From NCBI GenBank assembly GCA_964589725.1, contig CAZPUJ010000526.1:1-14644 (forward strand): a stretch of DNA of 14,644 bases. The letters are read 5' to 3'. The notes under the pieces were generated by a model. That model did no database searches, was not told the DNA's origin, and saw only the letters and a list, made by a program, of their open reading frames with translations. Positions 1 to 9,168 of this stretch are shown here, piece by piece (positions within the stretch are counted from its first letter, which is position 1; every line of letters begins with the position of its first letter). The position numbers and the translations under genes were made by a program. The DNA is from CAYSHJ01 sp964589725. GTDB lineage: Bacteria > Planctomycetota > Planctomycetia > Planctomycetales > Planctomycetaceae.

Positions 1-1
1 C

Positions 2-427
2 GACTTCATGAAGACTCATTGTATGCTTGGAACGCGGATCATCGATCCGACGAGGGGAGACGACTGGGCGTCGCTTCGGACGGATTCGGGATCGGGCGCG
101 GACGCGTTGCGACCCTGCAGTTCGCCGCTGTTGGTCCTCGGGGCGAAGATCGCGCAAACGCATCACGAATGGTGGGACGGCACGGGATATCCGTTGGCGT
201 TGACCGGTGAGGAAATCCCGATAGAAGGGCGCATCACGGCCATCGCGGATGTCTTCGACGCGTTGAGTTCCGCACGTCCGTACAAGCCCGCGTATCCGCG
301 AGAGCGCGCGTTCGAAATCATGGCCGAACACCGCGGCACACAATTCGAGCCACGGCTGCTCGATCTCTTCTTTCAAAGCGAAGCGGAGATCGCTCGCATT
401 CAAGAGGAATACATGGATCGGAACTAA
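2..427 (+). CDS. HD-GYP domain protein, C-terminal part (5' end outside window)
   Basis: This is the C-terminal portion of an HD-GYP phosphodiesterase, a family that hydrolyses cyclic-di-GMP at a di- or tri-metal centre, often as the output domain of a response regulator. The frame is open from base 2, so the start, the HD dyad and any receiver domain lie upstream of the window. Visible signatures are the MKTH helix at the very start, the family hallmark HHEWWDGTGYP, then GRITAIADVFDALSSARPYK and a terminal helix with GTQFEPRLLDLFF. All three blocks match the conserved order of the family, and the key GYP and DVFDAL residues are intact. One oddity is that about 24 extra residues, rich in Gly, Ser, Asp and Arg, separate the MKTH helix from the helix leading into HHE, where most members have a short loop. 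The gene ends in TAA and is followed by a 207-bp gap before the next gene. Identity as HD-GYP is firm; enzymatic activity is inferred from the conserved residues. Confidence 0.9.
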   Translation, partial: DFMKTHCMLGTRIIDPTRGDDWASLRTDSGSGADALRPCSSPLLVLGAKIAQTHHEWWDGTGYPLALTGEEIPIEGRITAIADVFDALSSARPYKPAYPRERAFEIMAEHRGTQFEPRLLDLFFQSEAEIARIQEEYMDRN

Positions 428-634
428 CGGCTCCGGCCCTTGACTCCCCCGTCTTTGCTCTCCCCCGGATCATGAATAACCAAGGACTTCTTGCCGATGG
501 CCTACTTGCTGCGCTCAATGAACCATGGCTCGGTCGGGAAACCGGCCACAACGCGTGCTCGCGAACTTGCTGGAAACTGGCATCGTCTGTCGATAGTCTC
601 GGCTCCCCTTCGACGAGCCTCTTGACTGCATGGA

Positions 635-3600
635 ATGGAAGACGTGACGGAGACAAAATCTTCTGGCCCTCAGACGCCCGTCGCGAAAACGCCTCGCGCT
701 TTGCAGATGGAACTGGAGGTCGAGCGGCTGTTTCGCGAGCGCGATCCGGCGGCCTTCTTCGTACGGCCGCGAGTTGTGCGGCGGGTGCTGCAGAACGAGC
801 TCGACATCGCCAGTCCGTGGTTGCAGCCACCGCATCGCAAGTCGTGTGTGGTCGAGCGTGATCGCCTGCTGTGGCTCGTGGCGAATGATGAGCTGAGTGT
901 TGCGGACGATGCCGTGTTGCCGCCACGAATCATGCTCATTGCCCGGCCGGATGAGGATCGGCTGGATCAATTCTCTCGCGAAGATTTACTGCGCTACTAC
1001 TGGCGGCGGCTGTTTCATGTACGTATGGATTTTGAGTTGGAGTTGAAGACGTCAGCCTCGCAGATGACGCACGCCGATTTCCGAAAGCGGATCAACGATC
1101 TGGGTCAAACACAGTTTGACGAAATTCGTTCGGTGCTCCGATCTGAGCAGATGCTGCGACAGCCCGATGATCCGCGTCATGTCTATGCCGAGTTTGTTGC
1201 CATCTATCACGAACTGCGGGTGTTTGCTCCCGAGTTGTTGCCGATTTATTTTCCGTCACTGGGTGACGAAGCCGCCGTGTTGTCGGCGATCGGTCGCGAC
1301 TGTGATGCCGCCGCTGTCCTCGAAGCGATCCGTCCGACGGAGCTGGTTTCTACGGTCTCGGCCACGACTGCGTTGGCACCCGTGGCAGCGGAAAAAGATT
1401 TGCTCGAAGGCTTGCCAGTACGATCAGAATCGCCTTCGCCGCGCAAGTTTGCCGCGCTGGTGCGCAAGGCCGAACGACTGCGAATCAAGGGCAACAACGT
1501 GCGAGCCGCCTCTGTCCGCCGTCGGGCGTTTGAGATTGCTCCGCTGGAACATGTCGACAAGACGCGGGAGGAGATGGTCCTGGAGATTGAGTACCTCGTG
1601 CTGCGGCTTCAAGCGGCGCTTGAACTGACCGATGAAGACGTCCGGCCGTGGTTGGGCATGTGCGAACGTTTGCTCGCGGATGCTCGACGTGGTTTTTGGA
1701 ACGCGAACGCACGGTTGCTTTACGACCTGCAACAAGTCTGCCTCGATCACGAGCAAGAGATCTATCGCGTCGATCTGTTGGATTGGGTGATCAGCCGAGG
1801 TCAGCGTCCGCTGAAACGCCCCTTGCCGAATCAGCGCTTCGTGATGATGTCGAAGCACCTGCGAAGCGCGGTGCTGCGCGTCCCCACGGTGCTGATCGAC
1901 GAAGCCGGGCGAAGCGAGTTGAGCGACCTGCTGCACGCGGCTGCGGATGCCGCCGAACAGATCCTGCGTAAACGGCTTGAGCCGCTCATTGTGCAGTCGC
2001 TGACCGAAGCGGGATTCTTGCCGAACAGCGTGGTCGAACGAGTGGCCCGCCGCAAAGTGACGCAAGAACTGTTGGACGGAATCGTGCAACGTGGCTTCAA
2101 CACGCTGGGTAATTTGCGAGACGCGATCTCTCGCAATCAGCTCAAGATGCCGGACCTCCACAATACGCGCGAGTTCTTCTCAGGAGATCCGTTACTCCGA
2201 GCGAACCGCTTGTTTGCCGCGACGATGGACGGCGTCTACCAACGCGGACCGTTTTATCTCCGCTGGCTACAACGCATGAACTCGCTCGCGTTCGGAATTC
2301 CCTACTGTCGAGCGGTCACGAAGTACGTGGCACTGCCGATCGGTTTGGCATTTCTGGCATTGATGGCAGCCGAGGAAGTCGCGCATCTCGTCGTTCGACA
2401 GCCGCCGACGCCACAGTTTTCCAATCTAGAAGCGGCGATTGATTCCGTGAATGCAACGGCCAACGCGATTGTTACCGAGGGGCATGCCGCAGTTCGTCAC
2501 TATTTGGTCTACAGCCATCGGAACTTGTTGTGGCTGGGATGTTTCGTCTTTGTCTTGATTCACGGACCAAGATTTCGTGACGCGGTCATTTTGATTTTGA
2601 AGACGATGTGGAAACTCCTGAAGTTTGCGCTCATTGAAATGCCGGGGAAGATCGCCGCGTTTCCCTTGGTCAAGTGGTTGCTGAAGAGTTTCCCATTCCT
2701 GTTATTTCGCCGCTTCTTGCTGACTCCGCTGGTGGCGACGGTGGTGCTTTGGAAGGTGTTGCCGGCCATCGGCGTTTATGAGCCGCTCAATCGCTGGTGG
2801 GGCACGGCGATCTTTTTGGGATCGCTGCTCGCGCTGAATTCGCGTTTCGGGCGAGACACCGAAGAGCTGACTCGCGAGTTCATGGCTCGGACGTGGTATC
2901 GCATCCGAGTGCACTTGGTGGTCGGCTTATTCACATTGATCGTCGATGCGTTTCGCTGGTTGATGGATGGCCTCGAACGTGTGCTGTACGCGGTTGACGA
3001 ATGGCTGCGGTTCCGCAGCGGTGAGAGCAGTGTCACACTCGGCGTGAAAGCGATCCTCGGACTGGCGTGGAATGTCATTCGCGGCATTATTCGCTTCTGT
3101 GTGACGTTGCTGATCGAACCGCAGATCAATCCGATCAAACATTTTCCCATAGTCACGGTCTCTCACAAGTTGGTGTTGGGCACGCTGACGATTCCGTTGG
3201 CGACGGTGCTGGAGAATGTCTACGACCGACCGACCGCGTACACGATCACTGGCTTAATTCTGTCCGGCATCCCCGGTGTGTTCGGTTTTTTGGCGTGGGA
3301 GTTCAAAGAGAACTGGCGGCTGTACGCGGCCAATCGGCCGACGACGTTGCGTCCGGTCTTGGTTGGTCATCACGGCGAAACACTGTTACGGCTGCTGCGT
3401 CCGGGCTTTCATTCTGGCACGATTCCCAAGCTGTTCGCCCGAAGTCGACGAGCGGCACGTCAAGTGGTCAGCAATCGGCAGGCGAATCAACAGGCTAAAT
3501 TCGCGGAGAAGCTGCATCATGAAGCCGAGAGCGTGCGGCACTTTGTCGAACGCGAATTAATCGCCCTCCTGGGTGAAAGTCGGACGTTTCGTGAGCGATC

Positions 3601-4222
3601 TTTGTCGGTCGGCCGGGTCGATGTGGGGACCAACCGTCTGGTGGTGATGATCTGCGACAAGAGACACCCTGACGAATCGGTGCGAATCGAATTCACAGAA
3701 CAGTCCGGGTGGCTCGTGGCGAGTGTGCCTGATCAAGGATGGCTACGCGAACTGCCCGATGACGATCGTGCCATCTTCCGCGCCGCATTGAGCGGGCTCT
3801 ACAAGCTGGGAGCCGTTGGTTTGGTTCGCGAACAAATCGAAAGTCATCTCATCGCACCGCCATTTCTTTCGCCTGTGAGTTCACCTGCCACTCAGTTTTC
3901 TGCCGCTGTCTCGGCCACCGAATCGTCTGCCGAACGGTCATCGCATCCCTACGATATTTCTGCCGCTGGTTTGGTTGTCTGGCCTCAGCACGACTACGCA
4001 GCCGAAGTGCATTACTCGTTGGACGAGCGTCCCACCACTGTGCCACGTCCACGCTCCATAGCGCGCGCCGCGGGCCTGAGTCCGGTCCCGCTGGCGGCCA
4101 TCGTGTATCGCGAGCATCCGCTGAACTGGAATGACTGGCGAACCTTCTGGGAGGCAGAACAAATCCCGTCGGCTATCCCGACCAATTTGCTGCCGGACGT
4201 TGAGTTGCTCAAGCAGGCTTAG
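635..4222 (+). CDS. Large multi-pass membrane protein of unknown function (1195 aa)
   Basis: I do not recognise a named family here. The protein has three parts. Residues 1-560 are soluble, helical and charged, with no signal peptide. Residues about 563-890 hold roughly eight hydrophobic segments (near 563-588, 629-645, 695-715, 721-737, 759-778, 804-830, 846-865 and 868-890), with an amphipathic stretch between the second and third. Residues 891-1195 are a soluble tail that starts with a basic, conserved-looking block (GHHGETLLRLLRPGFHSGT, near 909) and ends in a Ser/Ala/Pro-rich linker and a short terminal region. The layout suggests a membrane-anchored scaffold or transport-related component with large domains on one face, but no catalytic or transport motif is visible. 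The ATG at 635 has no clear Shine-Dalgarno sequence. It is kept because it is the first start that preserves the full N-terminal region; the next in-frame ATG is at 707. The gene lies 151 bp upstream of the SEC-C gene on the same strand. Confidence 0.85.
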   Translation: MEDVTETKSSGPQTPVAKTPRALQMELEVERLFRERDPAAFFVRPRVVRRVLQNELDIASPWLQPPHRKSCVVERDRLLWLVANDELSVADDAVLPPRIMLIARPDEDRLDQFSREDLLRYYWRRLFHVRMDFELELKTSASQMTHADFRKRINDLGQTQFDEIRSVLRSEQMLRQPDDPRHVYAEFVAIYHELRVFAPELLPIYFPSLGDEAAVLSAIGRDCDAAAVLEAIRPTELVSTVSATTALAPVAAEKDLLEGLPVRSESPSPRKFAALVRKAERLRIKGNNVRAASVRRRAFEIAPLEHVDKTREEMVLEIEYLVLRLQAALELTDEDVRPWLGMCERLLADARRGFWNANARLLYDLQQVCLDHEQEIYRVDLLDWVISRGQRPLKRPLPNQRFVMMSKHLRSAVLRVPTVLIDEAGRSELSDLLHAAADAAEQILRKRLEPLIVQSLTEAGFLPNSVVERVARRKVTQELLDGIVQRGFNTLGNLRDAISRNQLKMPDLHNTREFFSGDPLLRANRLFAATMDGVYQRGPFYLRWLQRMNSLAFGIPYCRAVTKYVALPIGLAFLALMAAEEVAHLVVRQPPTPQFSNLEAAIDSVNATANAIVTEGHAAVRHYLVYSHRNLLWLGCFVFVLIHGPRFRDAVILILKTMWKLLKFALIEMPGKIAAFPLVKWLLKSFPFLLFRRFLLTPLVATVVLWKVLPAIGVYEPLNRWWGTAIFLGSLLALNSRFGRDTEELTREFMARTWYRIRVHLVVGLFTLIVDAFRWLMDGLERVLYAVDEWLRFRSGESSVTLGVKAILGLAWNVIRGIIRFCVTLLIEPQINPIKHFPIVTVSHKLVLGTLTIPLATVLENVYDRPTAYTITGLILSGIPGVFGFLAWEFKENWRLYAANRPTTLRPVLVGHHGETLLRLLRPGFHSGTIPKLFARSRRAARQVVSNRQANQQAKFAEKLHHEAESVRHFVERELIALLGESRTFRERSLSVGRVDVGTNRLVVMICDKRHPDESVRIEFTEQSGWLVASVPDQGWLRELPDDDRAIFRAALSGLYKLGAVGLVREQIESHLIAPPFLSPVSSPATQFSAAVSATESSAERSSHPYDISAAGLVVWPQHDYAAEVHYSLDERPTTVPRPRSIARAAGLSPVPLAAIVYREHPLNWNDWRTFWEAEQIPSAIPTNLLPDVELLKQA

Positions 4223-4361
4223 CCGCCTATTGAAGAAGCCATTAACTCGAATGCATCAAACGGAATTCTCGCCAAGGCGTCTCCGGAAAACACTTGCGTC
4301 TTCCCCGGCATTTCTTCACGATCCGGCCAGTTCGCACTTGCACCTTCATTTCTGGAGCAAC

Positions 4362-4367
4362 GGAGGG
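4362..4367 (+). promoter_or_regulatory. Ribosome binding site deciding the start of the SEC-C gene
   Basis: GGAGGG lies 6 bases upstream of the ATG at 4374, a near-ideal Shine-Dalgarno sequence and spacing. The frame is open back to 4131, so a longer protein overlapping the upstream gene is formally possible. This site and the composition of the upstream residues favour 4374. Confidence 0.8.
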
Positions 4368-4373
4368 CTGCTC

Positions 4374-7277
4374 ATGTCTCAGCGAGTCATGTTGTCGACG
4401 ACCACCGGAGAGGTTTATCAACCCGTTCGACTGCACTACATGGTCTCAAATCCCGAGCAGTTGAAGCAGTGTTTCGAGAAGCTGCGCTGTTTTGGCTTTG
4501 ATCAGCAGGGGCAGCGCTGGTGTTGGGAATACGACGCGGAAGCCCGTCACCTGAAGTTCAAGATCCCACGCGGTCAGGTCCAATCGCCGGGCAATCCGAT
4601 TGTCTTGGGATCCTTCCGAATCCGTGGCAACGGCAACGCCGACCTGGACGTGCGGTCGATCGAACGGGCGATTCAAGCGATTCAATTTTTCGACAAATAC
4701 ATTCCGCGTGACGTCGCGACGCTGACCGAGCTGAGCGTCGTCAATCGGCTGTTCTCGGCGGAAGACATCGCCCTCACGCCGGACGCCATTTTCGACAAGA
4801 CCCCCGCACAACGACCGAACGTTTCGTCGTTCAGCGGCCTCAGGGCGAAGAGAATGAAGACCATGAGCCAAGCAAAACGATTTCGGATATGGCAGGAGCG
4901 GATGGACGAAGAATCGCGACGGCCTGTCCCCGAAGTCGAACTGCTTCCAACGCATTTTTACGAGGACGGGATCGTGCCGCTTGAAATGTCGCTCCAGCTT
5001 CGACAAGCCGTTGCGCTGGAACATTGGAACGGCAACGTGCATGTCACCATGCTCGACCTCATTCGGCGCCGCTTGGGGCTTCCTGAGACTCCGGTGCCGC
5101 CGGTTCGCAAGCCGCCGCTCGCACATCGGATCGACTGGAATTTCGCGTCTGACATTCCCTCGCTCGATTTCTTTGAGGGTATCGATCTCGCCTCACAGGG
5201 CGGGCTGGCGGAGGCGATCGATCGGTTTGTCAGTGACCTCAACGAAAACGGGTTCCGGCAATGGGAGTCCGTCATTCGCGTGGAGCAGAATCTGCGGCTC
5301 GCTCCCATTCATGAAAGGCTGAACGGCGAGTTACTCGACTTCCCTGATGAGGGCGACGAAGAGGACAATCGAGTCCTCTACATTAACGAGATTGCGCGAC
5401 CGACTCAGCCGTGGTACGAGGTTCTCCGGCAGATTGCTCCGCGCCTGCTCGTCGAGCCACTCGTGACTTCGGAAGCCTATGACGACTTCGTTGATGACGG
5501 CTGGTTCCAGATTGCGGTGGCGATTGAAAACGGCAGCCGTGGACTCTCTTTGCCGACGGGCGTCTGTCGCCCCATGGATGTTCTGCCGGCCGAACTGCGA
5601 CACAAACTCTGGTTACAACATTGCTGCGCCCTATTATTGGGACTCGGACAGGCTGCGGAGCTCACGTTGGAATCTGAGTCGGAACACTGGCGGATCGACC
5701 AATGTGTCCAACGGCTGATCCAGAATCGTGACAGCGTCGCGTTTCTCGGACTGACGCTATCGGGGTTGCTCGAACGCTGCCTGCTGCCGCTGAGGGACCG
5801 TGCGATTTTCGTCCGCCTGCTGAGCGAACGGCTGGCCTTGCCTGGCCCGGATGCGCCGCTGGCGGATCGCCTCGGCATCGGCCCCGTGACGCACACGCCC
5901 ATTGAACGCGTCTCCCCAGACGTCATCCGGCAAGCGATTCTGCACTCCGAGGCCTACGCGCGGTACTTGGCTGCAGGGTATTTCGCCGACGAGTTCAGCG
6001 TCGATCCGGCAATTGCCCGACTCATCATCCAGTCCATTGACCAGTTCGGCTGGGAATCACTTGGTCCCCACACGGGCCGCTTGCTGGCGGACTGCGTCCA
6101 AAGCGCAGACACGATGGCCTGGCTGCTGGCACGCCTTCAAAAGTTGATCGCCGCCGACGGAGCCGATGAGGAGGCTGGCGATCTTGCGGAAGCACTCGTG
6201 CGGGGAGATCTCGCGTTTCTCACGCAGCATCGGTCCGCGGTCGATGATCTGCTCCGACAACTGGATCCGCAGATGTGCGAGATCATCGCCATTCGGCAAC
6301 GCCATCGCGATGCCGATCTTGACTCGGTGTGGTCGTCGATGCTGGAGATCCTGAATGGGCCAGCCAGAGGCGAGTTGGACGACTGGGAGTCGCTGGGCAC
6401 ACTCGAAGCCGCGCGCCGCTTGGCGAATGATCCGCGGATGGCGAAGTGGATCACAGAGACTCTTGACCGGACCATCGACCAGCCGGACTACGACGCGAGG
6501 AAGGAAGAGTTGGCCATCGCACTGGCGGGCCGACTCCAATGCCAGCCAGCGATCCCGCTGCTCATGGAGTATTTGTACGAGGACGATGATCCCTGTCCCG
6601 ACGCGATGCGAGCCTTGGGCCAAATCGGCGGAGACGAGGTGGTAGCGGCCGTGCTCCGCAAGTCCGCGACAGCGAGCGCTCGCTTTTTGGCGAATGCCGT
6701 CCGGGTCTTACAGGACATTCACACTCCGCTGAGCGCCGCCACGTTGCTCGACTGGCAATCGAAGACTCGCGACGAGACCGTTAGAGAACGTGCTCTTTCA
6801 GCGCTCCTGAGTGGCTTTGTTCCAGCGGCTCTGGAGCCGGCGCGTCGCCAGGTCCGGTCGTCGAAATCGGATGTGGGGAAACTCCGCTGGCAAGTCGTCG
6901 CTGTGTCGCTCGTCACCGGATTCCGCAGTCCCGAATCCGATCAGTGGCGGGAACTGGCTGGCGCGGATTTCATCAGTGACATGACCGACGACGATGATTT
7001 CGAGGACGAGTTCGAGGATGATCTGAAACTGTCGGACGAATCGGACTGGGATCACGATGACGAGGCTGGCATGGGCGTCGCTTCGCCGGGCGATGTTCGT
7101 TTGTGGGACCGTCGATCCCCCGAATTGGACGATCCCCTCCTGGGGCCAGGCAGCTTCGGCCTGGAAAGTCATCGTTCCGAACCAATCGGTCGTGAACGCG
7201 CAAAAGTTGGCCGCAATGATCCCTGCCCGTGTGGCAGCGGTAAGAAATACAAGAAGTGCTGCCTGAATCACGAGTGA
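4374..7277 (+). CDS. HEAT-like repeat protein with C-terminal SEC-C zinc motif (967 aa)
   Basis: The clear landmark is the C-terminus, VGRNDPCPCGSGKKYKKCC, a SEC-C motif whose Cys951, Cys953, Cys962 and Cys963 (or His966) would bind zinc. The motif is best known from the SecA tail, where it contacts SecB and ribosomes, but it also occurs on many unrelated proteins, and nothing else here resembles SecA. Residues about 712-820 are a run of helical pairs of HEAT type, including AIPLLMEYLYEDDDPCPDAMRALGQIG. Residues 869-899 are a very acidic linker dominated by Asp and Glu. The N-terminal 700 residues, beginning MSQRVMLSTTTGEVYQPVRL, are not a family I can name. There is no signal peptide or membrane segment, so the protein is probably cytoplasmic. 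The start is set by the GGAGGG at 4362-4367. The stop is 15 bp before the next gene, which points to cotranscription. Function is unknown; a protein-interaction or adaptor role is inferred from the HEAT-like and SEC-C parts. Confidence 0.85.
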   Translation: MSQRVMLSTTTGEVYQPVRLHYMVSNPEQLKQCFEKLRCFGFDQQGQRWCWEYDAEARHLKFKIPRGQVQSPGNPIVLGSFRIRGNGNADLDVRSIERAIQAIQFFDKYIPRDVATLTELSVVNRLFSAEDIALTPDAIFDKTPAQRPNVSSFSGLRAKRMKTMSQAKRFRIWQERMDEESRRPVPEVELLPTHFYEDGIVPLEMSLQLRQAVALEHWNGNVHVTMLDLIRRRLGLPETPVPPVRKPPLAHRIDWNFASDIPSLDFFEGIDLASQGGLAEAIDRFVSDLNENGFRQWESVIRVEQNLRLAPIHERLNGELLDFPDEGDEEDNRVLYINEIARPTQPWYEVLRQIAPRLLVEPLVTSEAYDDFVDDGWFQIAVAIENGSRGLSLPTGVCRPMDVLPAELRHKLWLQHCCALLLGLGQAAELTLESESEHWRIDQCVQRLIQNRDSVAFLGLTLSGLLERCLLPLRDRAIFVRLLSERLALPGPDAPLADRLGIGPVTHTPIERVSPDVIRQAILHSEAYARYLAAGYFADEFSVDPAIARLIIQSIDQFGWESLGPHTGRLLADCVQSADTMAWLLARLQKLIAADGADEEAGDLAEALVRGDLAFLTQHRSAVDDLLRQLDPQMCEIIAIRQRHRDADLDSVWSSMLEILNGPARGELDDWESLGTLEAARRLANDPRMAKWITETLDRTIDQPDYDARKEELAIALAGRLQCQPAIPLLMEYLYEDDDPCPDAMRALGQIGGDEVVAAVLRKSATASARFLANAVRVLQDIHTPLSAATLLDWQSKTRDETVRERALSALLSGFVPAALEPARRQVRSSKSDVGKLRWQVVAVSLVTGFRSPESDQWRELAGADFISDMTDDDDFEDEFEDDLKLSDESDWDHDDEAGMGVASPGDVRLWDRRSPELDDPLLGPGSFGLESHRSEPIGRERAKVGRNDPCPCGSGKKYKKCCLNHE

Positions 7278-7279
7278 AC

Positions 7280-7284
7280 GGGAG
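7280..7284 (+). promoter_or_regulatory. Ribosome binding site of the PQQ-like propeller gene
   Basis: GGGAG lies 8 bases upstream of the ATG at 7293, inside the 15-bp gap after the SEC-C gene stop. It supports this start, which also yields a good signal peptide. Confidence 0.65.
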
Positions 7285-7292
7285 TCCTGCCG

Positions 7293-9143
7293 ATGAAATT
7301 CTGTTGTGCTGCACTTACCGCGTGGAGTCTGTTGCTACTGGTCGTCGCCGAGGCGACGGCTCAGGTTCCGTCGAAGCCGGGAGATTGGCCGCAATGGCGC
7401 GGCCCGAAGCGAGACGGCATCAGCTTGGACACGGGCTTGATGAAAGAGTGGCCCTCCGATGGTCCTCCGGTTGTTTGGCAAGTGGACTCGGTCGGCGTGG
7501 GATATTCGTCGATCGCCGTAAAGGACGGCCGCATCTTCACTCAAGGGGACGTGGCCGGCGTCGAGCACATCATTTGTCTCGACGCCAAAGTGGGGAAAAC
7601 ATTGTGGGTCATTCAGCCCGCGCCCGTGGTGTCGTTGTTGGAGACGCGCATCGCTTCGGACATGAAACAGCTTGATCGGAACCACGACGGCGTGGTCAGC
7701 GAATTCGAAGCACTTGGACGATTCGGGTGGGACTGGAACAAGTTCGACCAGTCGACGAACGAGCCGTTGGAAGCGGTGGCCGACCGCCGCTCCACGGCAT
7801 TGCTCAAAGAACTCGACAAGAATGGCGACGGGACGCTGATCTTCGCCGAAGCGGGCAATGTGTTGCGTGACACGTTCGAACGGATCGACGTGCCCGATCC
7901 CGACACCGATGCCGCGGAACTCGCGGAAAAACGTGCGGCGGAGTTTCTGAAAGAACTCGACAAGGACGACGACGGCAAGATCTCGCGACAAGAGGCGCGC
8001 GGCACGGCGATCGATCGAAACTTCTCTCGCATCGATGAACGCGACCCTGCCACGAACAAGGGAGACGAACTGCTCACTGCTGAAGAGATTCGCGCGTCGC
8101 TGACAAAGTACGAAGCCAAACGGGACGGCGTGTTGTCGCTTGACGAACTGCGGCGCTACTACATCGCCAACAAGCTTTCGGGCGACGGCGAGCTGGCAGC
8201 CTCCGAGCTGCGCGCGGCGATCGGCGGATATCGCAACGGAATGGGTGACGGGCCGCGCGGAACTCCGACGGTTGATGGCGATCGAGTTTACGCGGAAGGC
8301 GGCAACGGCGATGTCGTCTGCCTGGAAGCGGCGACCGGCCAAACGCTGTGGTACGCGAATCTGCAGAGCGATTTCGGCGGCGGCACGCCGGGCTGGGGTT
8401 ATTCCGAATCACCATTGATCGTCGACGACATGGTCATCGTGACTCCGGGCGGCAAGGGCGGGACGCTGGTTGCCCTCAATAAGCTCACCGGCAAACTGGT
8501 GTGGCAGAGCAAAGAAGTCACCGAGGGAGCTCATTATTCGTCGCCCGAAGTGGCTGAAATCAACGGCGCGCGACAGATCGTGCAGTTTGGGAATCAAAGC
8601 ATCTTCGGCGTGTCGCTGGAAAACGGAAAGTCGCTGTGGCGATACGCCGCGCCAGCGAACGGGACGGCCAATTGCTGCTCACCAATCATCGACGGCAACT
8701 TGGTCTTCGCGTCGAGTTCCTACGGCGTCGGCGGCGGCTTGGCAAAAATCACCGGAGCCGGCAGCACTCAAACCGCTGACGAGGTGTATTTCGAAAAGAA
8801 GATGGCCTGCCATCACGGTGGCATCGTGAAAGTCGGCGACTACATGTACTCGGCCGGCGGCGGGCCGCTGATGTGCATGGAGTTCAAGACTGGCAAGATT
8901 GTTTGGCAAGCCCGCAGCGCCGGCAAAGGTTCCATCTGCGTCGCTGACGGGATGCTCTATATTCTGGGCGAAGGACACGAGGTCGCCATGGCCGAAGCGA
9001 CTCCCGAAGGCTATCGCGAACACGGCCGCTTCAAGATCGCGCCTCACGGCCGTCCGGCTTGGGCTCATCTGATCGTGACCGGCGGACGACTGTACCTCAG
9101 AGACCAACAGTCGCTCACCGCGCACGACGTGACAGCAAAATAG
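7293..9143 (+). CDS. Exported PQQ-like beta-propeller protein with inserted EF-hand module (616 aa)
   Basis: Residues 1-24 form a signal peptide (hydrophobic core SLLLLVVAE, likely cleavage after ATAQ), so the protein should leave the cytoplasm. WPQWRGPKRDGIS at about 32-44 is the usual opening of this propeller family. Blade motifs of the type G-x-x-x-W follow: GKTLWVI, GQTLWYA, GKLVWQS, GKSLWRY and GKIVWQA. Between the first and second of these lies a module of about 200 residues with three canonical EF-hand loops at D128-E139, D175-E186 and D223-E234 (for example DKDDDGKISRQE), plus two degenerate ones near 278 and 298. The propeller then resumes to the C-terminus. Similar propellers bind PQQ in quinoprotein dehydrogenases or act as scaffolds such as BamB. 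I see no cytochrome motif, so cofactor binding and activity are not established; Ca binding is predicted from the loops. The gene sits 15 bp after the SEC-C gene and 25 bp before the lyase-like gene. Confidence 0.92.
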   Translation: MKFCCAALTAWSLLLLVVAEATAQVPSKPGDWPQWRGPKRDGISLDTGLMKEWPSDGPPVVWQVDSVGVGYSSIAVKDGRIFTQGDVAGVEHIICLDAKVGKTLWVIQPAPVVSLLETRIASDMKQLDRNHDGVVSEFEALGRFGWDWNKFDQSTNEPLEAVADRRSTALLKELDKNGDGTLIFAEAGNVLRDTFERIDVPDPDTDAAELAEKRAAEFLKELDKDDDGKISRQEARGTAIDRNFSRIDERDPATNKGDELLTAEEIRASLTKYEAKRDGVLSLDELRRYYIANKLSGDGELAASELRAAIGGYRNGMGDGPRGTPTVDGDRVYAEGGNGDVVCLEAATGQTLWYANLQSDFGGGTPGWGYSESPLIVDDMVIVTPGGKGGTLVALNKLTGKLVWQSKEVTEGAHYSSPEVAEINGARQIVQFGNQSIFGVSLENGKSLWRYAAPANGTANCCSPIIDGNLVFASSSYGVGGGLAKITGAGSTQTADEVYFEKKMACHHGGIVKVGDYMYSAGGGPLMCMEFKTGKIVWQARSAGKGSICVADGMLYILGEGHEVAMAEATPEGYREHGRFKIAPHGRPAWAHLIVTGGRLYLRDQQSLTAHDVTAK

Positions 9144-9168
9144 CCGACCTACAATTTGCGAGACTGCT

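Noticed and set aside
601..619. Small hairpin GGCTC...GAGCC upstream of the membrane-protein gene
   Set aside because: It has only five base pairs with a 9-base loop and no T tract, so it is too weak to call a terminator or regulatory structure.
622..627. TTGACT resembling a -35 box
   Set aside because: It is only 7 bases before the ATG at 635, so any -10 box would fall inside the coding sequence; no partner was found.
472..970. Overlapping small open frames on both strands around the start of the membrane-protein gene (472-861 +, 515-970 -)
   Set aside because: Both overlap the large gene extensively, lack ribosome binding sites and show no domain; they look like chance frames in GC-rich DNA.
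4131..4373. In-frame upstream extension of the SEC-C gene, overlapping the end of the membrane-protein gene
   Set aside because: The residues are Arg/Ser/Leu-rich shadow-like sequence with no ribosome binding site, whereas ATG 4374 has GGAGGG at ideal spacing.
7335..8342. 335-codon minus-strand open frame inside the propeller gene
   Set aside because: It is antisense to clear signal peptide, propeller and EF-hand motifs; nothing supports it as a gene.
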